A program made the position numbers and the translations under genes. From the NCBI GenBank assembly GCA_045532255.1, contig JAZSFO010000086.1, forward strand, positions 1 through 30,909: a stretch of 30,909 nucleotides of DNA. Reading direction: 5' to 3'. Position 1 is the first letter of the stretch; the number at the start of each line of letters is the position of its first letter. The DNA is from RGIG8748 sp045532255 (GTDB lineage: Bacteria; Bacillota; Clostridia; UMGS1810). This document shows, piece after piece, positions 14,837-22,475 of this stretch. The notes beneath the pieces were generated by a model, which searched no databases, was not told where the DNA came from, and worked only from the letters and a program-made list of their open reading frames with translations.

Positions 14837-15178
14837 ATGCAGCAAGCAGCAGGATTGGGCTCAATGTTGTTCCCCTTTATTATCCTTTTTGCCTTAATGT
14901 ACTTCATGATTATCAGACCTCAGAAAAAGCGCGAAAAGCTTACCAAGCAGATGCTTGACGGTCTTGTAGTAGGAGACAAAATCCTTACAATCGGCGGTAT
15001 AATAGGCAAAATCGTTTCTATCAAGGACGACAAAATCTATGTAGAAACAGGACGCGCCGGCGAAAAGAGCACCATCACATTTAAGCGCACTTCCGTGAGC
15101 CAGGTACTTAAGCCTGCTCCCGATACCAATGCGCAGTATGACGATGCAGACTACGACAACTCTCAGTCAGAGGAATAA
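14837..15178 (+). CDS. yajC: Preprotein translocase subunit YajC
   Basis: YajC is a small membrane partner of SecDF in the Sec translocon. The 113-residue protein has one N-terminal transmembrane segment (about residues 8-27) ending in MIIRPQKKREK, the family hallmark, followed by LVVGDKILTIGGIIGKI and a variable acidic C terminus (QYDDADYDNSQSEE). AGGAGG lies 8 nt before the ATG. secD and secF follow after two small genes, giving the typical tgt-yajC-secDF order. Confidence 0.95.
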   Translation: MQQAAGLGSMLFPFIILFALMYFMIIRPQKKREKLTKQMLDGLVVGDKILTIGGIIGKIVSIKDDKIYVETGRAGEKSTITFKRTSVSQVLKPAPDTNAQYDDADYDNSQSEE

Positions 15179-15195
15179 AATGGTATAATCGTTTT

Positions 15196-15228
15196 CACCT
15201 CCGAATATTCTTGTAATAATCGGAGGTG
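15196..15228 (+). promoter_or_regulatory. Hairpin sequestering the ribosome binding site of the TIGR04086 gene
   Basis: CACCTCCGA (15196-15204) is perfectly complementary to TCGGAGGTG (15220-15228), which contains the whole Shine-Dalgarno sequence GGAGGTG of the gene starting at 15234. After one mismatch four further pairs close a 5-nt loop. The fold would hide the ribosome binding site. Confidence 0.65.
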
Positions 15229-15233
15229 GATTT

Positions 15234-15668
15234 ATGATTAAAACAGGAGACAGGTCTTTGGAAACGGGTGGTATTGCCTTTGCGGCAAGTATCATTTCCG
15301 TAACAAAAGCCGTGATTGTATCCTATATTTTCCTCATTGCGGCATTTGCCGTTCTTGCACTCGTATACACCTATACATCTATGCCTCAGGGATATCTTGA
15401 GCCTGCCGTTGATGCCATATCGGCAGTATCGCTTGTGGGCGCAGGATTTCTTGCTTCAAGAAGCATCCGCAGCTTCGGCTGGCTTCACGGAGCGCTTGCA
15501 GGAATTATCAGCACCTTGGTCCGCATACTTCTCTCTCTTGCGGTATTTGACGGATATGTTCCTACAGAAAGCCCTGTAATGCTGATGGCAATCGGTGTGA
15601 TATGCTCAGCACTGGGTGGAATATTGGGTGTTAATTTGTTCCGTGGCAGGAATAAAAGAAGAAAGTAA
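15234..15668 (+). CDS. TIGR04086-type membrane protein
   Basis: The 144-residue protein has four hydrophobic segments (about residues 20-45, 60-78, 85-103, 110-130), small glycines, and a basic tail RGRNKRRK. Topology, size and its place between yajC and secD match the TIGR04086/YrzE family found in spore-forming Firmicutes; its function is unknown. I rely partly on this context, so the family name is probable rather than certain. Its GGAGGTG ribosome binding site is inside a stable hairpin, so translation may be regulated or depend on ribosomes finishing yajC 55 nt upstream. Confidence 0.72.
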   Translation: MIKTGDRSLETGGIAFAASIISVTKAVIVSYIFLIAAFAVLALVYTYTSMPQGYLEPAVDAISAVSLVGAGFLASRSIRSFGWLHGALAGIISTLVRILLSLAVFDGYVPTESPVMLMAIGVICSALGGILGVNLFRGRNKRRK

Positions 15669-15686
15669 ATTAAAGGAATACCACAT

Positions 15687-16052
15687 ATGACAAGGATAGC
15701 CAAAAAGTTCTCACAGCATATAGCAATTATCCTGTGTATTTTTATTCTGCTTACTTCTGTTTGTTCATTTATTTTCAAAACAGACGGCAGAAACGGGGAT
15801 ACACAGTTTTTTGCTGCGGGATTTTCGCTTTTCATATACCCCCAGGGGCGACAATCGCTCTCAGGAAAAGCAAATTCACGGGTTGTATCGTGGCTCCGCA
15901 TAAGCGAGCCTACGGGGGACAAGCAATCGTTCCTTGTCAAAGGAAGTATTTTCTCCGAGGCAAATTCGGACATGCTCTCAGACAGTATTCTATCCTTTGA
16001 TAACATGAACCAAAGCCAAGGAAAAGCAAAGAAATATTATATGCGTATTTGA
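15687..16052 (+). CDS. Hypothetical single-pass membrane or secreted protein
   Basis: A 121-residue protein with a basic N terminus, one hydrophobic segment (about residues 11-30) and a polar remainder with no motif I recognise; it ends KYYMRI. AAAGGA lies 9 nt before the ATG, and the gene is 18 bp after the TIGR04086 gene and 57 bp before secD, so it belongs to the sec transcript. The topology suggests an inner-membrane protein with its C terminus outside, or a signal-anchored protein. I cannot name a family. A competing frame over 15734-16000 is shorter and lacks a ribosome binding site. Confidence 0.6.
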   Translation: MTRIAKKFSQHIAIILCIFILLTSVCSFIFKTDGRNGDTQFFAAGFSLFIYPQGRQSLSGKANSRVVSWLRISEPTGDKQSFLVKGSIFSEANSDMLSDSILSFDNMNQSQGKAKKYYMRI

Positions 16053-16109
16053 TACTTAAGCATCGGATATGCATTTAATATATTAAATTCAAAGAAAGGA
16101 TGAACACTA

Positions 16110-17396
16110 ATGACATCAAAAAGCATTGGTAAATTTGCAATAGTAGTTGTAATTATTGCATTTCTGGCATATATAGCCGCATTTGGACTTTCCGTAGGAA
16201 AGACACAGATTCACAACGTTCTTGATGAAGAACACGGTATAAGAAGAGGTATCGACCTTGCGGGCGGTTCCGCACTTGTATTTGAAGCTGCAGACGCAGA
16301 CCAGAAGGTTACCGAAAAGGATATCGAAGCTGCAAAGCAGGTTCTCCAGACAAGACTTTCTGCACAGGGTTATACCGAAGCTACCGTTGCAAGCCACGGC
16401 GAAAACAGAATTAAGGTAGAAATCCCCGGCGAAGACATCTCAAATGCAGAAGAGCTTCTCGGAAAAACAGCAAAGCTCGTATTTGCAGACTATGAGGGCA
16501 ATATTGTTCTCGAGGGTGAAGATGTTAAGGGTGCAAAGGCAGAATACGGTCCTATATCTGACGGTACATCTGCATACAAGGTAACTCTTACCTTTACAAA
16601 CGACGGTACAAAGAAATTCTCCGAAGCAACAGGCAGAATAAGCCAGCTCGGCGAAGACAACAACTTCATTGCAATAGTTCTCGATAATGCAGTTGTTTCT
16701 CAGCCCAGAGTAAGCACACAGATTACAGAGAGCGAGTGCTACATCGAGGGTGACTTTACCAACGAAGAAGCAAAGACACTTGCCAGCCAGATTCAGGGTG
16801 GTAAGCTTCCCTTCTCCTTAAAGCTTGCAGAATCAAGAACAATCGGTGCTACACTCGGTGAGAAGGCTCTTGACAACTCCCTCACAGCAGCAGCAATCGG
16901 TCTTATACTTGTAATGCTCTTTATGATAGTGCTTTACAGAATGTGCGGTTTCATTGCAAGCATCGCACTTATCGGTTATGTTTCCATAGTATCTCTCGTA
17001 CTTGGAGCACTCAGAATTAACCTCACCCTCCCCGGTATCGCAGGTGTTATCCTTACAATAGGTACTGCAGTTGATGCCAATGTAATTATATTCGAAAGAA
17101 TCAAGGAAGAGCTTTCAAACGGCAAGACAATCCGTGCTTCTGTTGACTCCGGCTTCCACAGAGCATTTACCGCAATTCTTGACTCCAACATCACAACAAT
17201 CATTGCGGCAGGCGTTCTCTATGTATTCGGTACAGGTACTATCCAGAGCTTTGCTGTAACACTCTTCATCGGTACTGTTGTAAGTATGTTTACTGCAATT
17301 GTTCTTACAAGATTTATGCTTCGTCAGCTTATGGGCTTCAACCTCAAAAACCCCAAGCTCTACTGCGCATACAAGGAGGTAACAAAGAATGTTTAA
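16110..17396 (+). CDS. secD: Protein translocase subunit SecD
   Basis: SecD with SecF uses the proton-motive force to pull preproteins through SecYEG. The 428-residue protein has one N-terminal transmembrane segment, the conserved RRGIDLAGGSALVFE, an outside domain with IEAAKQVLQTRLSAQGYTEA and the SecDF signature LPFSLKLAESRTIGATLG, then about five transmembrane segments with GTAVDANVIIFERIKEEL. It is short compared with E. coli SecD, as is usual for Firmicutes, and is a separate gene rather than a SecDF fusion. AAAGGATG precedes the ATG. It overlaps secF by 8 bp. Confidence 0.97.
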   Translation: MTSKSIGKFAIVVVIIAFLAYIAAFGLSVGKTQIHNVLDEEHGIRRGIDLAGGSALVFEAADADQKVTEKDIEAAKQVLQTRLSAQGYTEATVASHGENRIKVEIPGEDISNAEELLGKTAKLVFADYEGNIVLEGEDVKGAKAEYGPISDGTSAYKVTLTFTNDGTKKFSEATGRISQLGEDNNFIAIVLDNAVVSQPRVSTQITESECYIEGDFTNEEAKTLASQIQGGKLPFSLKLAESRTIGATLGEKALDNSLTAAAIGLILVMLFMIVLYRMCGFIASIALIGYVSIVSLVLGALRINLTLPGIAGVILTIGTAVDANVIIFERIKEELSNGKTIRASVDSGFHRAFTAILDSNITTIIAAGVLYVFGTGTIQSFAVTLFIGTVVSMFTAIVLTRFMLRQLMGFNLKNPKLYCAYKEVTKNV

Positions 17397-18243
17397 TATA
17401 GTACAGAAGAAACTTATATTTATCATAGTATCTCTTGTGATTATTGCTGCAGGCGTTGTTTCCTACATTGCTTTTGGCGGCTTTAATACAGATATCGACT
17501 TTGCCGGCGGTACAGAGCTTATCCTCTCCGGTGTTAAGTACGACGAAAAGGCTATTACAGATGTTTTCTCAAAGGTAGACGGCGTTAAGGTTTCTGCAGT
17601 GCAGAAATCAAGTGACGGTGTTCTTGTTAAAACCAAGTTCCTCACAGACAAACAGGCTTCCGATCTTAAAGAGCTTATCCCCAAGGAATACAAAAAGGGT
17701 AAGGTTATCAGCGTTGACAGCATCAGCCCCACAATCGGCAAGGAGCTTTGGAGAAGCGCTGCGGCTTCTATAGCAATAGCTGCACTTCTTATGCTTCTCT
17801 ACATCACATTCCGTTTTGAAGTGCTCTCCGGTATAAGCGCTGTTGTGGCTCTTATACACGACCTTCTCATTATGATGAGCTTCTATGCAATATTCAGAAT
17901 TCCCGTAAACACATCATTTATTGCGGCTATTCTTACAATCCTCGGTTATTCTATCAATGCAACAATCGTTATCTTTGACAGAATAAGAGAAAATGCAAGA
18001 CTATCTAAAAAAGCCCTCTTCTCCGATGTAGTAAACAAGAGTATCTGGCAGACAGTTGCCCGTTCTATAAACACAAGCTTAACAACTCTCTTTACACTTG
18101 TTGTACTCTACATCATCGGTGTACAGTCAATAAAGGAATTTGCACTTCCTCTTATTGTAGGTATCATCGCAGGTACCTATTCCTCTGTATTCATTTCAGG
18201 TCCCGTATGGGCTATGCTTAAGGGCGATAAGGCTGGTAAATAA
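17389..18243 (+). CDS. secF: Protein translocase subunit SecF
   Basis: The 284-residue partner of SecD has an N-terminal membrane segment, the family motif DIDFAGGTELILSG, and about five further membrane segments with GYSINATIVIFDRIRENAR, the counterpart of the SecD motif. AAGGAGG lies before the ATG and inside the end of secD, so translation is coupled. A strong terminator follows 17 bp after the stop, closing the queA-tgt-yajC-sec cluster. Confidence 0.97.
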   Translation: MFNIVQKKLIFIIVSLVIIAAGVVSYIAFGGFNTDIDFAGGTELILSGVKYDEKAITDVFSKVDGVKVSAVQKSSDGVLVKTKFLTDKQASDLKELIPKEYKKGKVISVDSISPTIGKELWRSAAASIAIAALLMLLYITFRFEVLSGISAVVALIHDLLIMMSFYAIFRIPVNTSFIAAILTILGYSINATIVIFDRIRENARLSKKALFSDVVNKSIWQTVARSINTSLTTLFTLVVLYIIGVQSIKEFALPLIVGIIAGTYSSVFISGPVWAMLKGDKAGK

Positions 18244-18260
18244 TTTACCTCAAATCTCAC

Positions 18261-18304
18261 GGGTGTATTACGGAAAGCTAACCGTAATACACCCTATTTT
18301 TATT
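18261..18304 (+). terminator. Intrinsic terminator after secF
   Basis: GGGTGTATTACGG (18261-18273) pairs perfectly over 13 bp with 18282-18294, with an 8-nt loop and the tail TATTTTTATT. Confidence 0.88.
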
Positions 18305-18315
18305 GGTTAAATCCC

Positions 18316-18344
18316 TTGACAAAACACATAAAATACAATATACT
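18316..18344 (+). promoter_or_regulatory. Sigma-A promoter of the nagA-nagB-like pair
   Basis: TTGACA (18316-18321) and TATACT (18339-18344) with a 17-bp spacer, about 70 bp before the NagA-like gene, which has GAGGAGG before its ATG. The 70-nt leader has no clear operator. Confidence 0.82.
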
Positions 18345-18416
18345 TATAGTATATATTTTCAAGATATTTTGTTTCTTTCAAGTTCGCAACATTATCGAAA
18401 CTGAGGAGGTTGTATT

Positions 18417-19553
18417 ATGTTAGCTGTAAAAAATGCAGTTCTGGTTATGAACGACCACTACATTCCCGATGCAACTCTTATCATTGATGAAGGCAGAATT
18501 GTGGACTTTGGCAGAAAGCTGCCTGTCCCCGACGGCGCCGAGGTGATTGATGCTCAGGGTAACTTTGTAGGTCCCGGACTTATTGATATACATACCCATG
18601 CCGATGGCAACACATATTTTCACGACGACCCCGTCAAGTGTTCAAAAACTCTTCTTGACCACGGCGTCACCTCGGTTCTTCCCGCTTTGTTCTACAGCAT
18701 GAACAAGCAGGAACACCTTGATGCAATCAAAAAGTTCAAGGATGCCATTGCCCAAGGTGAGTGCCAAAATATCATCGGTGTTTATATGGAAGGCCCATAT
18801 CTCAACCCTGATTTCGGTTGCGATAAGGAAAAGAATGTCTGGAAGGATGCAATCGTAGAGAAGGACTATGCCGAGGTTGTTAAGGCCGCAAAGGACTTCG
18901 CAAAGGTATGGTGCGTTGCTCCCGAAAGAGAGGGTATTCTTGATTTCGTGAAGTATGTAAAAAGAGAAATCCCCGAAATTGTGTTCTCGGTTGCTCACTC
19001 GGAGGCAACTCCCGAGCAGATCGAAGCCTTGATGCCATACGGTCTTAAGCTAGGAACACACCACACAAACGCAACAGGAACTCTTGAGAATTATCCCGAG
19101 GTTCGCGGTGTATGCGTTGATGAAACTGTTAACTACAACGACGGAATTTATGCAGAGCTGATTTGTGACTCCTTTGGTGTTCATGTTCATCCCTATATGA
19201 TTCGTCTTGTAAAGAAGATAAAGGGTCAGGACAAGATTATCCTCATTGCGGATTCTTTTGTTGCTGACGGACCCCCGCTTCCGGGTCTTGAGGAAGCTCA
19301 TGATATCAACTTTGACTGGGGCGGCGACATAGCCGGTTCAAAGCTGACACTTGATGTTGCATGCCGCAATATGATGGTACACACAGGCGGCTCAATATGC
19401 GATGTATTTAAGTATGCATCACTTAACCCGTCCCGTCTTCTTAATATGCCCGAACTCGGACAGATTAAGAAAGGCAATATTGCAAACTTAATCATTGTTG
19501 ATCAATGGTTTAATGTTAAAAATACTATATTAAAAGGAGACATTGTAAAATGA
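18417..19553 (+). CDS. NagA-like N-acetylglucosamine-6-phosphate deacetylase (divergent amidohydrolase)
   Basis: The 378-residue amidohydrolase-superfamily protein has the metal site PGLIDIHTHADG (H59, H61), the ligand Glu125 in YMEGPYL, His194 in VAHSEAT, His215/216 in GTHHTNAT and Asp279 in LIADS, i.e. the layout of NagA, which deacetylates GlcNAc-6-phosphate. The local sequences differ from classical NagA (for instance HHTNAT in place of the THxFNAM type, and ADGPPLPG after the aspartate), so the sugar may not be GlcNAc-6-P. It ends in an ATGA overlap with the NagB-like gene, showing a shared pathway. No nagE/PTS transporter or NagR/GntR regulator is adjacent. Confidence 0.75.
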   Translation: MLAVKNAVLVMNDHYIPDATLIIDEGRIVDFGRKLPVPDGAEVIDAQGNFVGPGLIDIHTHADGNTYFHDDPVKCSKTLLDHGVTSVLPALFYSMNKQEHLDAIKKFKDAIAQGECQNIIGVYMEGPYLNPDFGCDKEKNVWKDAIVEKDYAEVVKAAKDFAKVWCVAPEREGILDFVKYVKREIPEIVFSVAHSEATPEQIEALMPYGLKLGTHHTNATGTLENYPEVRGVCVDETVNYNDGIYAELICDSFGVHVHPYMIRLVKKIKGQDKIILIADSFVADGPPLPGLEEAHDINFDWGGDIAGSKLTLDVACRNMMVHTGGSICDVFKYASLNPSRLLNMPELGQIKKGNIANLIIVDQWFNVKNTILKGDIVK

Positions 19554-20521
19554 GTTTTATTACTGACCCCGCAACAAAATTTGATTTTCAGCCTCATGAA
19601 TTTGTTCCTTTCAAGGACAAAAAGGTTTGCGATTATGTTCGCAGCCTCAGCGGCAAGGATCTCGAAAAGAGAGAAGACTGGTGGCATCCCGAATTCAATG
19701 TAAAGGTTATGATGAACCCCCACCCCGTTCTCATCGCAACACTTTTTGAGCGTCTCAGAGCTGCATCAGAAGCAGGCAAGAGCTTCACAATGATTCTCGG
19801 TAACCCCGAACCCGATACTTACATCCCCCTTGCACAGCTCATCAACTATTTCGGTATCGATTGCAGCAAGGTTCACCTTGTAGCAGAGGATGAATGGGCT
19901 GATGAAGCAGGTAACATCGCTCCTATTACATACGAAGCAGGCTTTGCACATTCTATGATTAAGTATCTCTACAACCAGATTGACGAAAAGCTCCGTATGC
20001 CTATGGAAAATGTTCACTTCCCCACAAATGCAAACATCAAGGATTATTCAAAGATAATCGACGATATCACTGAGGGAACAGGTGCTGATATTGCATCAAC
20101 TTCTCCCGGTTGGGCAGGTCACATGGCATTCGTTGATCCTATTCCCGAATTCATCGGCAGCGGTGACTTCGAAGAATGGTTAAGTCAGCCCGCACAGATA
20201 GTTAAGCTCCATCCCATGACAATCATGCAGAACTCTCTTAACGGTACATTCGGTCAGTCCGGTGATATCGCTAATGTTCCTCCTTGTGCAGCAACAATCG
20301 GACCTCTCGATGTAATGCGCGCAAAGGAAAGAATCGAAGTTCATGCACTTGCAACATGCGGTACATTCTCATCATGGCAGAGAATGACAAGCCGTCTTTG
20401 CACACACGGTCCTATCACACCTTATCTCCCCAGCTCAATGCTTCAGACAAAGAAGACACAGGTTTACATCAGCGAAGAGCTTGCTGCTCCCTTCGAGTGC
20501 TGGGAAAAGGTTGGATATTAA
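19550..20521 (+). CDS. NagB-like sugar-phosphate isomerase/deaminase homologue (altered active site)
   Basis: The 323-residue protein aligns by pattern with glucosamine-6-phosphate deaminase/6-phosphogluconolactonase proteins: a phosphate-loop-like LGNPEPDTYIPL (83-94), AEDEW (112-116) at the place of the NagB MDEY, and GWAGHMAFVDP (187-197) at the place of GxGxDGHIAFNEP. The histidine (H191) stays, but the aspartate before Gly-His is alanine and the following Asn-Glu is Val-Asp. It is longer than NagB (about 240-270) with extensions at both ends. It overlaps the NagA-like gene by 4 bp. A role in amino-sugar breakdown is inferred; activity as a true deaminase is doubtful. Confidence 0.65.
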   Translation: MSFITDPATKFDFQPHEFVPFKDKKVCDYVRSLSGKDLEKREDWWHPEFNVKVMMNPHPVLIATLFERLRAASEAGKSFTMILGNPEPDTYIPLAQLINYFGIDCSKVHLVAEDEWADEAGNIAPITYEAGFAHSMIKYLYNQIDEKLRMPMENVHFPTNANIKDYSKIIDDITEGTGADIASTSPGWAGHMAFVDPIPEFIGSGDFEEWLSQPAQIVKLHPMTIMQNSLNGTFGQSGDIANVPPCAATIGPLDVMRAKERIEVHALATCGTFSSWQRMTSRLCTHGPITPYLPSSMLQTKKTQVYISEELAAPFECWEKVGY

Positions 20522-20539
20522 TATTATTCACATATTTCA

Positions 20540-20571
20540 AGAGACCCGCATGACGCGGGTCTCTGTTTTTT
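20540..20571 (+). terminator. Intrinsic terminator after the NagB-like gene
   Basis: AGAGACCCGC (20540-20549) pairs perfectly with GCGGGTCTCT (20555-20564), 5-nt loop, followed by TGTTTTTTG. Confidence 0.9.
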
Positions 20572-20593
20572 GTAAAAATTTCTAAAATAACTC

Positions 20594-20622
20594 TTGCATT
20601 ATCTTTTGATTTATGTTATTAT
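20594..20622 (+). promoter_or_regulatory. Promoter of tRNA-Leu
   Basis: TTGCAT (20594-20599) and TATTAT (20617-20622) with a 17-bp spacer, 35 bp before the mature tRNA. Confidence 0.6.
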
Positions 20623-20657
20623 ATTAGGGTAGCTTCGGCTATTATTCTATTATACTT

Positions 20658-20744
20658 GCCGGTGTGATGGAATTGGCAGACGTGCGAGACTCAAAATCTC
20701 GTGGTGGCAACACCGTGTCGGTTCAACCCCGACCACCGGCACCA
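20658..20744 (+). tRNA. tRNA-Leu (anticodon CAA)
   Basis: An 87-nt class II tRNA: acceptor arms GCCGGTG (20658-20664) and CACCGGC (20734-20740) with discriminator A and an encoded CCA, an anticodon stem CGAGA/TCTCG around the loop CTCAAAA (anticodon CAA, reading UUG), a long variable arm with GGTG-GCAA-CACC, and a T loop GGTTCAACCCC. The long variable arm and A discriminator fit leucine. Confidence 0.96.
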
Positions 20745-20745
20745 G

Positions 20746-20775
20746 AAAAAAGCACTTCGAGAGAAGTGCTTTTTT
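20746..20775 (+). terminator. Terminator of tRNA-Leu
   Basis: GCACTTC (20752-20758) and GAAGTGC (20763-20769) with the tetraloop GAGA, preceded by six A and followed by six T, so it works in either direction. It starts directly after the CCA end. Confidence 0.88.
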
Positions 20776-20946
20776 CAATGAAATACGCCTTTCGGCGTGT
20801 GAAATAGCTTCGCTATGAAATACACTTCGTGTATGAAATATTGCTTCGCAATATGAAAAGGCGTATTTTATTTAACATTTTTCTGCAAGAAAAATATTTC
20901 ATAATCCGTGAGGATTATTTCATATCGAGCAAAGCGAGATATTTCA
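20776..20946. repeat. Array of small hairpins separated by TGAAATA / TATTTCA
   Basis: Seven short palindromes are joined by an almost constant linker. Hairpins in order are ACGCC-tttc-GGCGT, ATAGC-ttc-GCTAT, ATACAC-ttc-GTGTAT, ATATTGC-ttc-GCAATAT, ATTTTTC-tgcaa-GAAAAAT, ATAATCC-gtga-GGATTAT and an imperfect ATATC/GATAT one. The linker reads TGAAATA before and between the first four and is inverted (ATTTCAT/ATTTCAC) after the fifth. AAATACGCCTTT (20780-20791) is repeated inverted as AAAGGCGTATTT (about 20858-20869) around the first block. There is no ORF. Confidence 0.8.
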
Positions 20947-20983
20947 CTAAAAACATAATATAAGTTTAAATTACACACAAAAC

Positions 20984-21008
20984 AAAAAGACCTCAGAAAG
21001 GTCTTTTT
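20984..21008. terminator. Bidirectional terminator before the 21030 gene end
   Basis: AAAAAGACCT (20984-20993) and AGGTCTTTTT (20999-21008) with a 5-nt loop. On the minus strand it ends the galM-to-hypothetical transcript; on the plus strand it would block read-through from the tRNA side. Confidence 0.82.
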
Positions 21009-21029
21009 TCGTTATATAATCATATTTTA

Positions 21030-21542
21030 CTAGTATCCCAATATACAAAGCTTAATTCCTGCACCGAGCAGGAAAAACGCCCTGAATGACTCTATGAGGT
21101 AATCGCCTGCATTATCAAGCTCAAGATAGGTATAAACCTCTTTTACCCACGCTTCAAAAAGCTTAATCACAAAGCCTCTGAACTCGGTTTTCTCCGCGTC
21201 GGTATGGGTCTCTGCAAGAATAAATATATTCTCCCACACGCTTCCGTCATAAAGCTCATCGTATCTTAGCGAATTAAACTGCTTTATGTTGTCTGCCCAT
21301 GCACTCGAATAGAGCATACCGCCTCCAACGGAATTTGCACAAAGTCCCAGGTAGTAGCCTGTTGTATTACCCTTGAAGGTTGACTTAAACTCTTCGTCCT
21401 TAAGCCACTGCATCGCATATGTCCGACTGACCTCCGTAAGCTCGGGGATCATAACAAGCTCATCTTCTATATAATCATTTTCCTTTGCCTTATCTGCAAT
21501 AGTCTTAAGAATATGGCTAAAGAATTCCTTACTTGATAACAT
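21030..21542 (-). CDS. Hypothetical soluble protein
   Basis: A 170-residue, mainly helical cytosolic protein beginning MLSSKEFFSHILKTIADKAKEN, with many aromatic residues and no cysteine cluster, signal or membrane segment apart from a mildly hydrophobic C terminus ending in GIKLCILGY. I recognise no family. GAGGTG lies 7 nt before the ATG at 21542; an ATG at 21557 overlaps the stop of the upstream kinase and the ribosome binding site itself, so it was rejected. It directly follows the lipid-kinase gene, suggesting a shared transcript, and is closed by a terminator. Confidence 0.75.
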   Translation of the reverse strand: MLSSKEFFSHILKTIADKAKENDYIEDELVMIPELTEVSRTYAMQWLKDEEFKSTFKGNTTGYYLGLCANSVGGGMLYSSAWADNIKQFNSLRYDELYDGSVWENIFILAETHTDAEKTEFRGFVIKLFEAWVKEVYTYLELDNAGDYLIESFRAFFLLGAGIKLCILGY

Positions 21543-21553
21543 ATACAAACACC

Positions 21554-22438
21554 TCAATGAATAATGGAAACTGCTCTTTTGATATTCTCTATCTTTACGG
21601 TCTCAGACGACCTCTCATGCTCGCCGTCTATTGACCAGTTCATTTCTTTTTCAAATGTCATTGTAACACAGGGTGCCTTGATAAATTCAAAGACACTGTC
21701 TGTAAAATTGGATGTCGAGCATCCGCCTATAATCTTGCTTACATCATTGATATTGGTCGGATTCTTTACAAGCACTATTTCAAAAAGTCCGTCATTCATC
21801 TTTACAATATCCTTATCGAGCTTGACAATACCGCCTACCGAGGTTGTATTTGTCACGCTTCCGAAAATATAATTACCCTCATAAACATTGTCGGGCGTTT
21901 CCACCCTGACCTTGTAGGGAGTGAGTTTGGTTATATCCTTTAACCCCTCAAGAACATAGGCAAGGTGCCCGAAGTTATTCTTAAAGTTCTGGGGGGTACT
22001 ATATGACACCGCAGTAAAGACACCAAAGGATGCAATGTATGAGAAATATCTCTTCCCATCAAAGCTACCTATGTCTGTTTCGAACGGTGCTCCGTTTATA
22101 ATAGCCTCTGCCGCCGTTTTGGGATCCTGAGATATCCCTATTGACGATGCAAAATCATTGGTACTCCCTGTCGGTATATATCCGACAGGGAGTGTTTTAT
22201 TGGATTTAAGAAGTCCGGTGATAACCTCATTGAGAGTGCCGTCACCTCCGCTTACGACAATGATATCTGTGCCTTCGTCAATGTTTTGTGCAACTTCTAT
22301 GGCATGGCCTCTGTAAAGTGTGGTTGTCACATTTACACTATATCCGCCCTGATTGAAAATCTGTATTACATCAAGCAGGTTCGGTTTTATTTTCATCCTT
22401 CCCGAACGGGGATTGACAACAAAACACATCTTTTTCAT
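21554..22438 (-). CDS. YegS/BmrU-type diacylglycerol/lipid kinase
   Basis: The 294-residue protein has the diacylglycerol-kinase catalytic fold: the start MKKMCFVVNPRSGR, the nucleotide motif VVSGGDGTLNEVITG (SGGDGT at residues 63-68) and GYIPTGSTNDFASSIG. Such enzymes phosphorylate diacylglycerol or related lipids at the membrane; DgkB recycles diacylglycerol in Gram-positives. Which lipid is used here is unknown, so no symbol is given. AAAGGAG lies before the ATG. It sits 37 bp after the NhaC antiporter gene and overlaps the region of the following hypothetical gene. Confidence 0.92.
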   Translation of the reverse strand: MKKMCFVVNPRSGRMKIKPNLLDVIQIFNQGGYSVNVTTTLYRGHAIEVAQNIDEGTDIIVVSGGDGTLNEVITGLLKSNKTLPVGYIPTGSTNDFASSIGISQDPKTAAEAIINGAPFETDIGSFDGKRYFSYIASFGVFTAVSYSTPQNFKNNFGHLAYVLEGLKDITKLTPYKVRVETPDNVYEGNYIFGSVTNTTSVGGIVKLDKDIVKMNDGLFEIVLVKNPTNINDVSKIIGGCSTSNFTDSVFEFIKAPCVTMTFEKEMNWSIDGEHERSSETVKIENIKRAVSIIH

Positions 22439-22475
22439 TATCGCAGACTCCTTTCTGTTTACTTAGTTTTTATTA

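Noticed and set aside
15184..15189. TATAAT between yajC and the TIGR04086 gene as a promoter
   Set aside because: No -35 element is found 16-18 bp upstream (TCTCAG lies there).
20776..20946. CRISPR array reading of the repeat region after tRNA-Leu
   Set aside because: The constant unit is only about 7 nt, the variable units are palindromes of 12-20 nt, the linker flips orientation, and no cas gene is present.
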